A stretch of DNA of 12,486 nucleotides from an uncultured Clostridia bacterium (GCA_944386375.1 CALXAW010000034.1:1-12486), one strand, 5' to 3'. Shown: positions 1-7,736, counted from the first letter of the stretch. Program-made: numbers and translations. The notes: a model not told the origin generated them from the sequence alone.

Positions 1-1608
1 ACACCACAAGAAATATCAGCAATGATATTACAAAAATTAAAAGCAGATGCAGAAAATTATTTAGGACAAAAAGTAACTCAAGCAGTTATTACTGTTCCAG
101 CATATTTTAATGATAGCCAAAGACAAGCAACAAAAGATGCTGGTAAAATAGCTGGATTAGAAGTTTTAAGAATTATAAATGAGCCAACAGCCGCAGCTTT
201 AGCTTATGGAATGGATAAAGAACAAGACCAAAAAATAATGATATATGACTTAGGTGGAGGTACATTTGATGTTTCTATACTAGATATTGGTGATGGTGTA
301 TTTGAAGTTTTATCTACAAATGGTAATACACATTTAGGTGGAGATGACTTTGACCAAGCTATAATAGATTATCTAGTTGATGAATTTAAAAAATCAAATG
401 GTATAGATTTAAAAACAGATAAAATGGCAATGCAAAGATTAAAAGAAGCAGCAGAAAAAGCAAAAATAGAACTTTCTGGTGTACAACAAACAAATATTAA
501 CTTACCATTTATAACAGCAGATAGTACAGGGCCAAAACATTTAGATATAACATTAACAAAGGCTAAATTTGAAGAATTAATACATGATTTAGTAGAAGCA
601 ACAGCAGGACCTGTTAACCAAGCTTTAAAAGATGCTGGTTTAACATCAAATGATATACACAAAGTATTATTAGTTGGTGGCTCTACTAGAGTTCCAGCTG
701 TACAAGAACTTGTAAAAAGAATAACAGGTAAAGAGCCAGATAAGGGAATAAACCCAGATGAATGTGTTGCTATCGGTGCAGCTATTCAAGGTGGTGTTTT
801 ATCTGGAGATGTTAAAGATTTAGTATTATTAGATGTAACACCATTATCTTTAGGTATTGAAACATATGGTGGAGTATTTACAAAATTAATCGAAAGAAAT
901 ACAACAATACCAACTAAAAAATCTCAAATATTCTCTACAGCAGCAGATGGTCAAACAAGTGTTGAAGTGCATGTTCTTCAAGGAGAAAGAGAAATGGCTG
1001 CATATAATAAAACATTAGGAAGATTCCAATTAACAGGAATTCCAGCAGCTCCAAGAGGTGTACCACAAATAGAAGTAACATTTGACATAGATGCAAATGG
1101 TATAGTTCATGTATCTGCAAAAGATATGGCAACAGGAAATAGCCAAGATGTTTCTATTACAGCTTCTACAAACTTAACAGATGAAGATATAGAAAAAGCT
1201 GTAAAAGATGCAGAAGCACACGCAGAAGAAGATAAAAAGAAAAAAGAAGAAATAGAAGTTAAAAATAATGCAGAAAGTTTAGTATATAATAGTGAAAAAA
1301 CACTAACAGAGTTAGGAGACAAAATAAGTGGAGAAGAAAAAGCAAAAGTAGAAGCAGAAATAGAAAATACTAAAAAAGCATTAGAATCTAATAATACAGA
1401 CCAAATAAAAGATGCTACAGAAAAACTAACAAAAGTATTTTATGAAATGAGTGAGCAATTATATAAAAATGCTAATCCAAATGGAGCACAAGGAGCAGAT
1501 GCAAATAATGCTCAAAATACAGCAGAAAATGCTGAAACAACAGGAGAAGCAAATGATGGAAATGTATATGATGCTGACTACAAAGTGGAAGACGATGACA
1601 AAAAATAA
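1..1608 (+). CDS. dnaK: Molecular chaperone DnaK (Hsp70), 5' end missing
   Basis: Hsp70 chaperone: ATP-driven binding and release of unfolded peptides in the cytoplasm, working with DnaJ and GrpE. The frame is open from base 1 and begins TPQEISAMILQKLK, which matches roughly residue 110 of E. coli DnaK. About 110 N-terminal residues, including the first phosphate-binding loop, therefore lie outside the window. The visible 535 codons contain AVITVPAYFNDSQRQATKDAG, INEPTAAALAYG, the second phosphate loop DLGGGTFDVS, the adenosine motif VGGSTRVPAVQ, the interdomain linker DLVLLDVTPLSLGIET (near 815-862), the peptide-binding beta domain, and a helical lid. The tail is disordered, rich in Asn, Ala and Gly, and ends EDDDKK. 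It is followed by a hairpin and then dnaJ, the usual dnaK-dnaJ pairing. The first internal ATG (base 22) is not the true start. The identification is secure. Confidence 0.98.
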   Translation, partial: TPQEISAMILQKLKADAENYLGQKVTQAVITVPAYFNDSQRQATKDAGKIAGLEVLRIINEPTAAALAYGMDKEQDQKIMIYDLGGGTFDVSILDIGDGVFEVLSTNGNTHLGGDDFDQAIIDYLVDEFKKSNGIDLKTDKMAMQRLKEAAEKAKIELSGVQQTNINLPFITADSTGPKHLDITLTKAKFEELIHDLVEATAGPVNQALKDAGLTSNDIHKVLLVGGSTRVPAVQELVKRITGKEPDKGINPDECVAIGAAIQGGVLSGDVKDLVLLDVTPLSLGIETYGGVFTKLIERNTTIPTKKSQIFSTAADGQTSVEVHVLQGEREMAAYNKTLGRFQLTGIPAAPRGVPQIEVTFDIDANGIVHVSAKDMATGNSQDVSITASTNLTDEDIEKAVKDAEAHAEEDKKKKEEIEVKNNAESLVYNSEKTLTELGDKISGEEKAKVEAEIENTKKALESNNTDQIKDATEKLTKVFYEMSEQLYKNANPNGAQGADANNAQNTAENAETTGEANDGNVYDADYKVEDDDKK

Positions 1609-1622
1609 TATTTGTATAAGGT

Positions 1623-1651
1623 AAAAAGCTAGTTATCTTTGCTAGCTTTTT
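1623..1651 (+). terminator. Hairpin between dnaK and dnaJ (partial terminator or processing site)
   Basis: AAAAAGCTAG (1623-1632) and CTAGCTTTTT (1642-1651) form a perfect 10-bp stem around a 9-nt loop, starting 14 nt after the dnaK stop. The 3' arm ends in a five-T run, so it resembles an intrinsic terminator. Because dnaJ follows within 46 nt with no clear promoter, incomplete termination that lowers dnaJ relative to dnaK, or an mRNA-stabilising hairpin, is more likely than a full stop. The stem is seen directly; the role is inferred. Confidence 0.7.
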
Positions 1652-1696
1652 ACAAGCAAATTTTATAGTTTAACATTTGTAAAAAGGAGAGAACAA

Positions 1697-2860
1697 ATGG
1701 CGAAAAGAGATTACTACGAAGTATTAGGAGTAAGTAAAACTGCAACTGATGATGAGATAAAAAAAGCATATAGAAAGCTTGCAAAAAAATATCATCCAGA
1801 TGCAAACCCAGATAATAAAAAAGAAGCAGAGGCAAAATTTAAAGAAGTAAATGAAGCATATGAAAACTTGTCTGATCCACAAAAAAGAAAAATGTATGAC
1901 CAATTTGGACATGATGGACCTCAAGGTTTTGGCGGATTTGGAGGTGCCGGAGGACCTTTTGGAGGTCAAGGTGGATATTATTCGTATACTACTTCTGGAT
2001 TTGATGGCTTTGGAGACTTTGGAGATTTAGGAGATATTTTTTCTTCTTTCTTTGGAGGAGGTAGAAGCTCTTCTAAACGCAAAAATGGACCTAGAAAAGG
2101 CGCAGATTTAAACTTAAATATGGAAATAAGTTTTGAAGAATCATATTTGGGTGTTGAAAAAGAACTTACTATAACAAGGAACGAAACTTGTGATGTTTGT
2201 CATGGCTCAGGTGCAAAGCCTGGAACAAGTGTTACAAAATGCTCTGTATGTAATGGAACAGGTCAAGTAAGACAAGTACAAAACACTATTTTAGGTCAAG
2301 TACAAACTTCAAGAACATGTAGTAATTGTCATGGAACAGGTGAAGTTATAAAAGAACCATGTGAAAATTGCAAGGGTAAAGGTAGAGTTAGAAAACAACC
2401 AAAAGTTAAAGTTAAAATTCCAGCAGGTATTGCAGATAATCAAACTGTAGTATTAAGAGGAGAAGGAGAACCAGGCGAAAAGGGTGGCCCTAAAGGAGAT
2501 TTATATATTACTATTAGAATTAAAAGACATAGAATATATTCAAGACAAGGTAACAATGTTCTTTGCGATATTCCAGTTACTATAACACAGGCAACTTTAG
2601 GGGCAGAACTTGAAATTCCAATGGTGGATTCTAGCAAAGTAAAATATAAAATACCAGAAGGAACTCAAACAGGTACTAAATTTACAATAAAAGATAAAGG
2701 ATTTAAAATATTAAATTCTAATAATCAAGGAGATTTTATTTTTACAGTAATAGTTCAAACACCAAAAAGATTAACAAAAGAGCAACGAGAATTGCTTGTA
2801 GAGCTTGCAAAAACAATGAACGAACAACCTCCAGTAAAGAAAAAAGGGCTATTTTTTTAA
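1697..2860 (+). CDS. dnaJ: Chaperone protein DnaJ (Hsp40, type I)
   Basis: Co-chaperone that delivers substrates to DnaK and stimulates its ATPase in the cytoplasm. The 387 residues show the full type I layout. The J domain spans about 1-70 with HPD at 33-35. A Gly/Phe-rich linker spans about 71-122. The zinc region has four CxxCxGxG repeats (cysteine pairs at 165/168, 182/185, 208/211 and 222/225). The C-terminal substrate-binding domains span about 235-370. Length and motifs are normal for the family. The start at 1697 has AGGAGA at 1685-1690 and the canonical N-terminus AKRDYYEVLGV. It lies 88 nt after dnaK. Unlike many clostridial loci, it is not followed by the methyltransferase genes prmA and rsmE. 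Its last codons form one arm of the terminator. Confidence 0.98.
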   Translation: MAKRDYYEVLGVSKTATDDEIKKAYRKLAKKYHPDANPDNKKEAEAKFKEVNEAYENLSDPQKRKMYDQFGHDGPQGFGGFGGAGGPFGGQGGYYSYTTSGFDGFGDFGDLGDIFSSFFGGGRSSSKRKNGPRKGADLNLNMEISFEESYLGVEKELTITRNETCDVCHGSGAKPGTSVTKCSVCNGTGQVRQVQNTILGQVQTSRTCSNCHGTGEVIKEPCENCKGKGRVRKQPKVKVKIPAGIADNQTVVLRGEGEPGEKGGPKGDLYITIRIKRHRIYSRQGNNVLCDIPVTITQATLGAELEIPMVDSSKVKYKIPEGTQTGTKFTIKDKGFKILNSNNQGDFIFTVIVQTPKRLTKEQRELLVELAKTMNEQPPVKKKGLFF

Positions 2861-2875
2861 AAAAGCCTTTTTTCT
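2838..2875 (+). terminator. Rho-independent terminator overlapping the end of dnaJ
   Basis: AGAAAAAAGGGCT (2838-2850) pairs with AGCCTTTTTTCT (2864-2875) with one bulged G, and the 3' arm is a T run. The left arm encodes the last Lys-Lys-Gly codons of DnaJ, and the stop codon lies in the loop. It probably separates the chaperone genes from the kinase/phosphatase cluster. Confidence 0.75.
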
Positions 2876-2887
2876 TTGCTGTTTAGG

Positions 2888-2916
2888 TTGAAAAAAAATA
2901 GAACATATGATATAAA
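2888..2916 (+). promoter_or_regulatory. Candidate sigma-A promoter for prpC and downstream genes
   Basis: TTGAAA (2888-2893), a 17-nt spacer and TATAAA (2911-2916) preceded by TGA, which is an extended -10 element. The predicted start is near 2923, giving a leader of about 37 nt before the prpC start. It sits just after the dnaJ terminator, where a new transcription unit would be expected. Confidence 0.6.
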
Positions 2917-2959
2917 ATAAAAAGGAATATTATAATAATACAGAAATAGAGGTGGGAGA

Positions 2960-3694
2960 ATGATAAAAGCTTATGCCAGATCAGATATCGGTAAGGCTAG
3001 ACAAATGAATCAGGACTATTTCTATATATCAGATTCTTTAAGCAATGTGCAATTATTCATTTTGGCAGACGGAATGGGAGGATATAACGGAGGAGAAATT
3101 GCAAGTTCACTTGCTACTAAATGTGTAAAAAGTTATATTGAAAATAATTTCGAAGAAGTGCCAAAAGATAAAGATAGCTTAATACAGCTTGTTGCAAGTA
3201 GTATGGAATATGCCAATATGGTGATTTACGAAAAGTCAAAAGAAAATAAAGAATATGAGGGAATGGGTACTACTTTAGAAATTTGCTTAATATATAATAA
3301 TAAAGTATATATTGGACATGTAGGAGACAGTAGAATATATAGAGTACGAAAAGATATTATTAGAAAGTTAACACAAGATCATAGTTATGTTCAAAAATTA
3401 GTAAAAGACGGAAAAATAACAAAAGAAGAGGCCGAAGTTCATCCAAAGAAAAACATGCTTATGAGGGCTATTGGATGTAGTGCCTTTGTAGAACCAGATG
3501 TTTCAGTTAAAGGTTTTTTAAAGGATGACATTTTAGTAATGACATCAGATGGTTTAACCAATATGGTAAAACAAGACGAAATACTAAAAAAAGTAAAAGA
3601 AAATATAGAAACAGCACCAAAAGAGCTTATAGAAATGGCAAATCAAAATGGTGGCCTTGATAATATAACAATTGTTGTAATTAAAAATATATAA
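2960..3694 (+). CDS. prpC: PP2C-family Ser/Thr protein phosphatase (PrpC/Stp type)
   Basis: Metal-dependent PPM/PP2C phosphatase that removes phosphate from Ser/Thr residues, the usual partner of the PASTA kinase encoded next. The 244 residues, typical for bacterial PrpC, show the N-terminal RSDIGKARQMNQD (Asp19), LADGMGGYNGGE (Asp37, Gly38), GMGTTL near 101-106, HVGDSRIYR (120-128), LTQDHS (137-142), RAIGC (169-173), MTSDGLTNM (Asp197) and GLDNIT (Asp234). The metal-ligand aspartates of the family are all present. There is no membrane segment, so it is cytosolic. The start at 2960 has a GGTGGGAG-type Shine-Dalgarno sequence at 2951-2958. It is followed after 135 nt by prkC, the standard phosphatase-kinase pair. 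Confidence 0.96.
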   Translation: MIKAYARSDIGKARQMNQDYFYISDSLSNVQLFILADGMGGYNGGEIASSLATKCVKSYIENNFEEVPKDKDSLIQLVASSMEYANMVIYEKSKENKEYEGMGTTLEICLIYNNKVYIGHVGDSRIYRVRKDIIRKLTQDHSYVQKLVKDGKITKEEAEVHPKKNMLMRAIGCSAFVEPDVSVKGFLKDDILVMTSDGLTNMVKQDEILKKVKENIETAPKELIEMANQNGGLDNITIVVIKNI

Positions 3695-3740
3695 TTTGTT
3701 CTACAATTTTACTTGCGTAAAATTGGCGCTTGAACAAATT
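3693..3740 (+). other. Two-part hairpin directly after prpC
   Basis: AATTTGTTC (3693-3701) pairs perfectly with GAACAAATT (3732-3740). Nested inside, CAATTTTAC (3704-3712) pairs with GTAAAATTG (3717-3725) around a TTGC tetraloop. The outer stem starts within the prpC stop codon. No T run follows, so it is not a typical terminator. It could be a processing, stabilising or attenuating structure in the prpC-prkC mRNA. The pairing is seen directly; the function is unknown. Confidence 0.6.
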
Positions 3741-3743
3741 TAC

Positions 3744-3800
3744 GGAAAGCCAACGAAAAAGTTTTAAGTGCCATTAATAAAAGGGCTTTTCGCTTTTGTT
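3744..3800 (+). terminator. Weak terminator-like or leader structure before prkC
   Basis: GGAAAGCC (3744-3751) can pair with GGCTTTTC (3784-3791, one G-T wobble), followed by the T-rich CTTTTGTT. The loop is long (32 nt), and an alternative pairing CGAAAA/TTTTCG (3754-3759 with 3787-3792) competes with it. The prkC Shine-Dalgarno begins about 15 nt further on. A partial terminator controlling kinase output is possible, but the support is modest. Confidence 0.35.
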
Positions 3801-3829
3801 CTATATTTTACAAATAAGGAGAGAAAAAT

Positions 3830-5812
3830 ATGGATTTACAAGGAAAACTGTTAGTTAACAGATATGAAATTATAAAAAAAGTTGGTTCTGGAGGAATGGC
3901 TACAGTTTATAAAGCAAAAGATAAAATGCTTAATAGATTTGTCGCTGTAAAAATTTTAAGAGATGAATTTACAACAGACCAAGAATTTATAAAAAGGTTT
4001 GAAGTAGAAGCTCAATCAGCAGCAAGTATAACACATCCTAATATAGTTTCTGTATATGATGTAGGTGCAGAAAATAATTTATATTATATAGTAATGGAGC
4101 TAATACAAGGAAAAACCTTAAAAGATATTATATTAGAAGAGGGGGGACCACTTCCTTGGAAATGGTCTGTAAATATTGCTATACAGGTAGCTTCAGCCTT
4201 AGAAGTGGCACATAAAAATAATATAGTTCATAGAGATATAAAACCACATAATATTATAATAACAGAAGACGGTGTAGCAAAAGTTACAGACTTTGGAATT
4301 GCAAAAGCTGTTTCAAATTCAACTATAACAGCATTTGGTAACACTATAGGTTCTGTACATTATTTTTCGCCAGAACATGCACGTGGAGGCTACACAGACG
4401 CAAAATCAGATCTATATTCTTTAGGTGTTGTAATGTATGAGATGTTAACTGGAAGATTGCCATTTGATGCAGACACACCAGTTTCAGTTGCATTAAAACA
4501 TATGCAAGAAGAACCGATTGAGCCAATAGAAATAAACGAAAAAATACCATCAGCAGTTAATGATATAATAATGAAAGCATTAAGAAAAGATACTAATTTA
4601 AGATATCAAAGTGCTACAGAAATGTTAAAAGACTTAAAATTATCACTAAAAGATCCAGATGGAGATTTTGTAGATTCTAAAACCTATGATGGAGATTTTC
4701 CAACACAAAAAATTTCCACATTATATGATGAAGAAGACTTAGAACCTAAAAATAACAAAAAGAAGAAAAAGAAAGACAATAAATTTGTTGCTTGGGTAAA
4801 AAAACATAAAAAACTTAGTATTTTCTTAGGACTAATAATACTATTTTTCTTAAGTTTTGGAGGAACATGGGCATATTCGCAAATAACTGCACCTAAGGTA
4901 CAAATACCAAACTTTGTTGGTGTAGAACTAGAATCTGCTAGAACAGAACTAGAAAACTTAAATAATGAAAATGGAAAAATAAATATTTCTATAGAAGTAA
5001 CAAGTGAAGAATTTAACGAAGAATATGCAGCAGGATACATTATTTCTCAAGACCCTGGTGCAGATACAGAAGTAAAAGAAAATACTACAATTAAAGTTGT
5101 AGTAAGCAAAGGAATAGAAACAATACAAGTTCCAAAAGTTACAGGTGAAAAACAAGAAGATGCAGTTAAAACATTAGAAGACCTTGGACTTAAAGTAGAA
5201 ATAGTAGAAGAAAATAGTTCAAAAGTTGAGTCTGGATATGTAATAAAACAAGACATAGACGAAGGTACAGAAGTACACACTGGTGATACAATAACATTAA
5301 CAGTAAGTAAGGGAGTAGAGCAAGTTACAGTTCCATCTGTAATAGGAAATGACGAAACAACAGCTAAAAATACATTAACAAATGCTGGACTTACTGTAAC
5401 TGTAGTAAATGAAGAAGATGGAACAAAAGAAAATGGTGTTGTATTAAAACAAAGTGTTGATGCAGGAAAACAAGTAAGCAAAGGAAGTAGTATAACTATA
5501 ACAGTAAATAAAGTTGCAGAAAATAAATCAGCAACAATAAATATGAATATAACAAGCATTACAGGAGGATATTCTACATCAGATGATACATTAGAAGAAT
5601 CTGAAAAGAAAGTCTCTGTAAAATTAAGTGTAGATGGCACACCAACATTTTCACAATCTGGAGTAGATAAAAACAGAGGAAGTATGTCTACAACAATATC
5701 TGGAAAAGGTAGTGTAAAACTTACATTAGAAATTAAAGACGAAAATGGTGGAGAATGGACTAGAAGCTATACAATAAACTTAAATAATGAAAATTCATAT
5801 ACATTTAACTAA
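3830..5812 (+). CDS. prkC: Membrane Ser/Thr protein kinase with three PASTA repeats (PrkC/StkP family)
   Basis: Transmembrane kinase of the PrkC/Stk family. Its extracellular PASTA repeats bind peptidoglycan fragments and its cytosolic kinase phosphorylates cell-wall, translation and division targets. The 660 residues contain a Hanks kinase domain, about 12-270: glycine loop VGSGGMATVY (18-27), VAVK with Lys41, HRDIKPHN (134-141), DFG (154-156), and GSVHYFSPEHARGG closing a Ser/Thr-rich activation loop. A basic juxtamembrane stretch (about 309-328) precedes one membrane helix, about 329-349. PASTA repeats follow at about 357-427, 432-495 and 499-562. A further Ser/Thr-rich extracellular domain (about 564-660) has no assignment. 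The start at 3830 is preceded by AAGGAGAG (3816-3823). It lies downstream of prpC and upstream of rsgA. All kinase catalytic residues are present. Confidence 0.97.
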   Translation: MDLQGKLLVNRYEIIKKVGSGGMATVYKAKDKMLNRFVAVKILRDEFTTDQEFIKRFEVEAQSAASITHPNIVSVYDVGAENNLYYIVMELIQGKTLKDIILEEGGPLPWKWSVNIAIQVASALEVAHKNNIVHRDIKPHNIIITEDGVAKVTDFGIAKAVSNSTITAFGNTIGSVHYFSPEHARGGYTDAKSDLYSLGVVMYEMLTGRLPFDADTPVSVALKHMQEEPIEPIEINEKIPSAVNDIIMKALRKDTNLRYQSATEMLKDLKLSLKDPDGDFVDSKTYDGDFPTQKISTLYDEEDLEPKNNKKKKKKDNKFVAWVKKHKKLSIFLGLIILFFLSFGGTWAYSQITAPKVQIPNFVGVELESARTELENLNNENGKINISIEVTSEEFNEEYAAGYIISQDPGADTEVKENTTIKVVVSKGIETIQVPKVTGEKQEDAVKTLEDLGLKVEIVEENSSKVESGYVIKQDIDEGTEVHTGDTITLTVSKGVEQVTVPSVIGNDETTAKNTLTNAGLTVTVVNEEDGTKENGVVLKQSVDAGKQVSKGSSITITVNKVAENKSATINMNITSITGGYSTSDDTLEESEKKVSVKLSVDGTPTFSQSGVDKNRGSMSTTISGKGSVKLTLEIKDENGGEWTRSYTINLNNENSYTFN

Positions 5813-5815
5813 ATT

Positions 5816-5841
5816 TTGCAGTAGGTGTATGCCTACTGCAA
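5816..5841 (+). other. Hairpin between prkC and rsgA
   Basis: TTGCAGTAGG (5816-5825) and CCTACTGCAA (5832-5841) form a perfect 10-bp stem with a 6-nt loop, immediately after the prkC stop. There is no downstream T run, so a complete terminator is unlikely. It may be an mRNA-end or processing hairpin inside the prpC-prkC-rsgA-rpe unit. Confidence 0.55.
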
Positions 5842-5863
5842 TTAATATAAATAGGAGAATAAT

Positions 5864-6739
5864 ATGCAGGGATTAATAATAGAAAATATATCTAATTTAT
5901 ACAAAATAAAAACCAATGATAAAATATATAATGCCACTGCTAGAGGAAAATTTAAACAAAATGATATAACACCTTTAGTAGGAGATAATGTAGAAATTGA
6001 GGTATTAAACGAACAAGACAATACAGCAGTAATAAATGATATTTTACCAAGAGTTAATCTAATAAAAAGGCCTAAAGTAGCAAATATAACTCAAATAATA
6101 CTTGTTGTATCTACTAAAAATCCAAAACCAGATTTATTAATGTTAGATAAGCAATTAGCTTATTTTGAATATTTAAAAATAAAGCCAATAATCGTTATAA
6201 ATAAAATAGATTTAGATAATGCATATAAACAAATTAAAGATATATATACAAAAGTGGGATATAAAGTTATATTAACAAATGCTAAACAACAAGAAGGAAT
6301 TACAGAGTTAAAAAATGTCTTAAATGGACATATTAGTGCAATTTCTGGTAATTCTGGTGTAGGTAAATCAACTATTATTAATGCATTATTTGGTACAGAT
6401 ATTACATTAGAGGGAGAAGTTAGCAAAAAAAATAAAAAAGGTAAAAATACAACAACTGCAATTAAGTTATATGAATTAGACCAAAATACTTTTATTGCAG
6501 ACACACCAGGTTTTGCAAATTTTGATATAACAGAAATTGAAAGTAAAAGTTTAGATAGTTATTTTATAGAATTTAGGGCATATATTAAAAATTGTGAGTT
6601 TATAGGTTGTACACATATAAAAGAAAATAACTGCGGTATAAAAAATGCCTTAGAAGAAGGAAAAATTTTGCAAACAAGATATAATAATTTTTGTAAAATA
6701 TATAATAAGTTAAAAGAAATGGAGGAAAGAAAATGGTAG
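5864..6739 (+). CDS. rsgA: Ribosome small-subunit-dependent GTPase RsgA (YjeQ/YloQ)
   Basis: Circularly permuted GTPase that checks late 30S subunit assembly. The 291 residues show an N-terminal OB fold (about 1-62), then permuted G motifs: G4 NKID (113-116), G1 GNSGVGKST (162-170), G2 region KGKNTTT (192-198) and G3 DTPGF (213-217). The C-terminal zinc motif is Cys244-x4-Cys249-x-His251-x5-Cys257. The length is normal. The G2 segment has Asn195 where most family members have the His of RGRHTTT, a residue linked to ribosome-stimulated GTP hydrolysis. The start at 5864 has AGGAGA at 5853-5858. Its 3' end overlaps rpe by 7 nt, so the two are translationally coupled. Placement after prkC is typical of Firmicutes. 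Confidence 0.96.
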   Translation: MQGLIIENISNLYKIKTNDKIYNATARGKFKQNDITPLVGDNVEIEVLNEQDNTAVINDILPRVNLIKRPKVANITQIILVVSTKNPKPDLLMLDKQLAYFEYLKIKPIIVINKIDLDNAYKQIKDIYTKVGYKVILTNAKQQEGITELKNVLNGHISAISGNSGVGKSTIINALFGTDITLEGEVSKKNKKGKNTTTAIKLYELDQNTFIADTPGFANFDITEIESKSLDSYFIEFRAYIKNCEFIGCTHIKENNCGIKNALEEGKILQTRYNNFCKIYNKLKEMEERKW

Positions 6740-7398
6740 AAGTTTCTACATCAATTTTATCTGTAAAAAAGGGAAAAGAGGCAGAAACATTTTTTGCATT
6801 AGAACAGGCAAAAACAGATTATTTTCATATAGATGTTATGGATGGAAAATTTGTAAAAAAAGATACATATAATAAGATGCTAGAATATTGTCAGTACATA
6901 AAAAGAATATCTACTTTACCTTTAGATGTACATTTAATGGTCGAAGATATAAAAAAAGCAATATTAGATTTTTCTAGTTTAGAGCCAAATATAATTACAT
7001 TCCATTTAGAAGCATGTAAAGATGAACAAGAGGTTTGGGATATAATTAATTTAATAAAAGATTTTCACTGTAAGGTTGGAATTTCTGTAAAACCAGAAAC
7101 AGATATAAAACAAATATTTAAGTTTTTACCATATATTCATATGTGTTTGGTTATGACAGTAGAGCCAGGAAAAGGCGGGCAAACACTACTTACAGATATG
7201 GTTAATAAAATAAGTGTAGTAAAAGATTATATAGAGCAAAATGATTTGGATGTAGATGTAGAAGCAGATGGAGGCATTAATTTACGCACAGCAAAAGATG
7301 TAAAAAAAGCTGGGGCAAATATTTTGGTTGCAGGAACAGCTATATTATCTGCTGTAAATTATAAAACAATAATTGAAGAATTAAAAAAGACCTCATAA
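6733..7398 (+). CDS. rpe: Ribulose-phosphate 3-epimerase family protein
   Basis: TIM-barrel epimerase interconverting ribulose 5-phosphate and xylulose 5-phosphate in the pentose phosphate pathway. The 221 residues carry the metal and catalytic positions of the family: His32 and Asp34 in HIDVMDG, His67 in LDVHLMV, and Asp179 in EADGGI. They also carry the phosphate-binding region MTVEPGKGGQ (141-150) and GTAIL near 202-206. It is divergent: the usual FVPN after MDG is FVKKDTYN, and NPGFGGQ is EPGKGGQ. A related epimerase such as an allulose-6-phosphate enzyme is therefore possible, but position after rsgA in the Firmicutes cluster favours rpe. The ATG at 6733 overlaps the end of rsgA, with GGAGG at 6721-6725. 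A terminator follows directly. Confidence 0.88.
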   Translation: MVEVSTSILSVKKGKEAETFFALEQAKTDYFHIDVMDGKFVKKDTYNKMLEYCQYIKRISTLPLDVHLMVEDIKKAILDFSSLEPNIITFHLEACKDEQEVWDIINLIKDFHCKVGISVKPETDIKQIFKFLPYIHMCLVMTVEPGKGGQTLLTDMVNKISVVKDYIEQNDLDVDVEADGGINLRTAKDVKKAGANILVAGTAILSAVNYKTIIEELKKTS

Positions 7399-7418
7399 TT
7401 TAAATTACGAGGTCTTTT
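7385..7418. terminator. Bidirectional terminator between rpe and rpmF
   Basis: AAAAGACCTC (7385-7394) and GAGGTCTTTT (7409-7418) form a perfect 10-bp stem with a 14-nt loop containing the rpe stop codon. It has T runs on both strands. The flanking genes converge, so one hairpin can serve both. The left arm lies in the last codons of rpe. Confidence 0.85.
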
Positions 7419-7436
7419 GCATAATGCTAATATTAT

Positions 7437-7628
7437 TTATGCATTTTCTTCTTCTTTTTTTGCTATTATTTCTTTACCTTTATAATAACCACAGTTTGAA
7501 CAAACTCTATGTGGCATTATAGGTTCATGGCAACGTGGACAACTACCATAATTTGCAGCCTCTAATTTCCATGTTGATCTTCTTTTATGTGTTCTTGCTT
7601 TTGACCATCTTCTTTTTGGTTGTGCCAT
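7437..7628 (-). CDS. rpmF: 50S ribosomal protein L32 (zinc-ribbon form)
   Basis: Structural protein of the large ribosomal subunit. The true start is the ATG at 7628 on the reverse strand. It gives 63 residues starting MAQPKRRWSKARTHKRR, the usual L32 N-terminus, with AAGGAGGG at 7642-7635 just upstream. A longer in-frame start at 7691 would add 21 residues unlike any L32. Four cysteines (30, 33, 43, 46) form a zinc ribbon, so this is the zinc-binding form. The C-terminus is a short charged tail, EEENA. It has its own strong promoter and shares a terminator with rpe. The common neighbours yceD and plsX are not adjacent here. Confidence 0.97.
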   Translation of the reverse strand: MAQPKRRWSKARTHKRRSTWKLEAANYGSCPRCHEPIMPHRVCSNCGYYKGKEIIAKKEEENA

Positions 7629-7697
7629 TTGTATCCCTCCTTGTACAATGTATATATAAATATTAAAATTAATAACATTACAAATTGTCACTATAAA

Positions 7698-7726
7698 ATT
7701 ATACAGTTTTTTTACAATTTTGTCAA
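7698..7726 (-). promoter_or_regulatory. Sigma-A consensus promoter of rpmF
   Basis: On the reverse strand, TTGACA (7726-7721), a 17-nt spacer and TATAAT (7703-7698) match the housekeeping consensus at all 12 positions. Transcription should start near 7691, giving a leader of about 63 nt. The -35 box begins 10 nt after the stop codon of the upstream DUF1836 gene, so rpmF is transcribed independently of it. Confidence 0.88.
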
Positions 7727-7736
7727 CCTATAGCAA

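Noticed and set aside
1961..2060. Gly/Phe-rich repeats in dnaJ as a DNA repeat element
   Set aside because: They are the normal Gly/Phe linker of type I DnaJ proteins.
5047..5640. Long open frame (197 codons) on the reverse strand inside prkC
   Set aside because: It lies wholly opposite the PASTA-coding part of prkC, has no recognisable motif, and its composition mirrors the codon bias of the sense gene.
7629..7691. Longer start for L32 on the reverse strand
   Set aside because: The 21 extra residues are unlike L32, and the strong Shine-Dalgarno at 7642-7635 points to the ATG at 7628. The mapped promoter would also start transcription at about 7691, leaving no room to translate from there.
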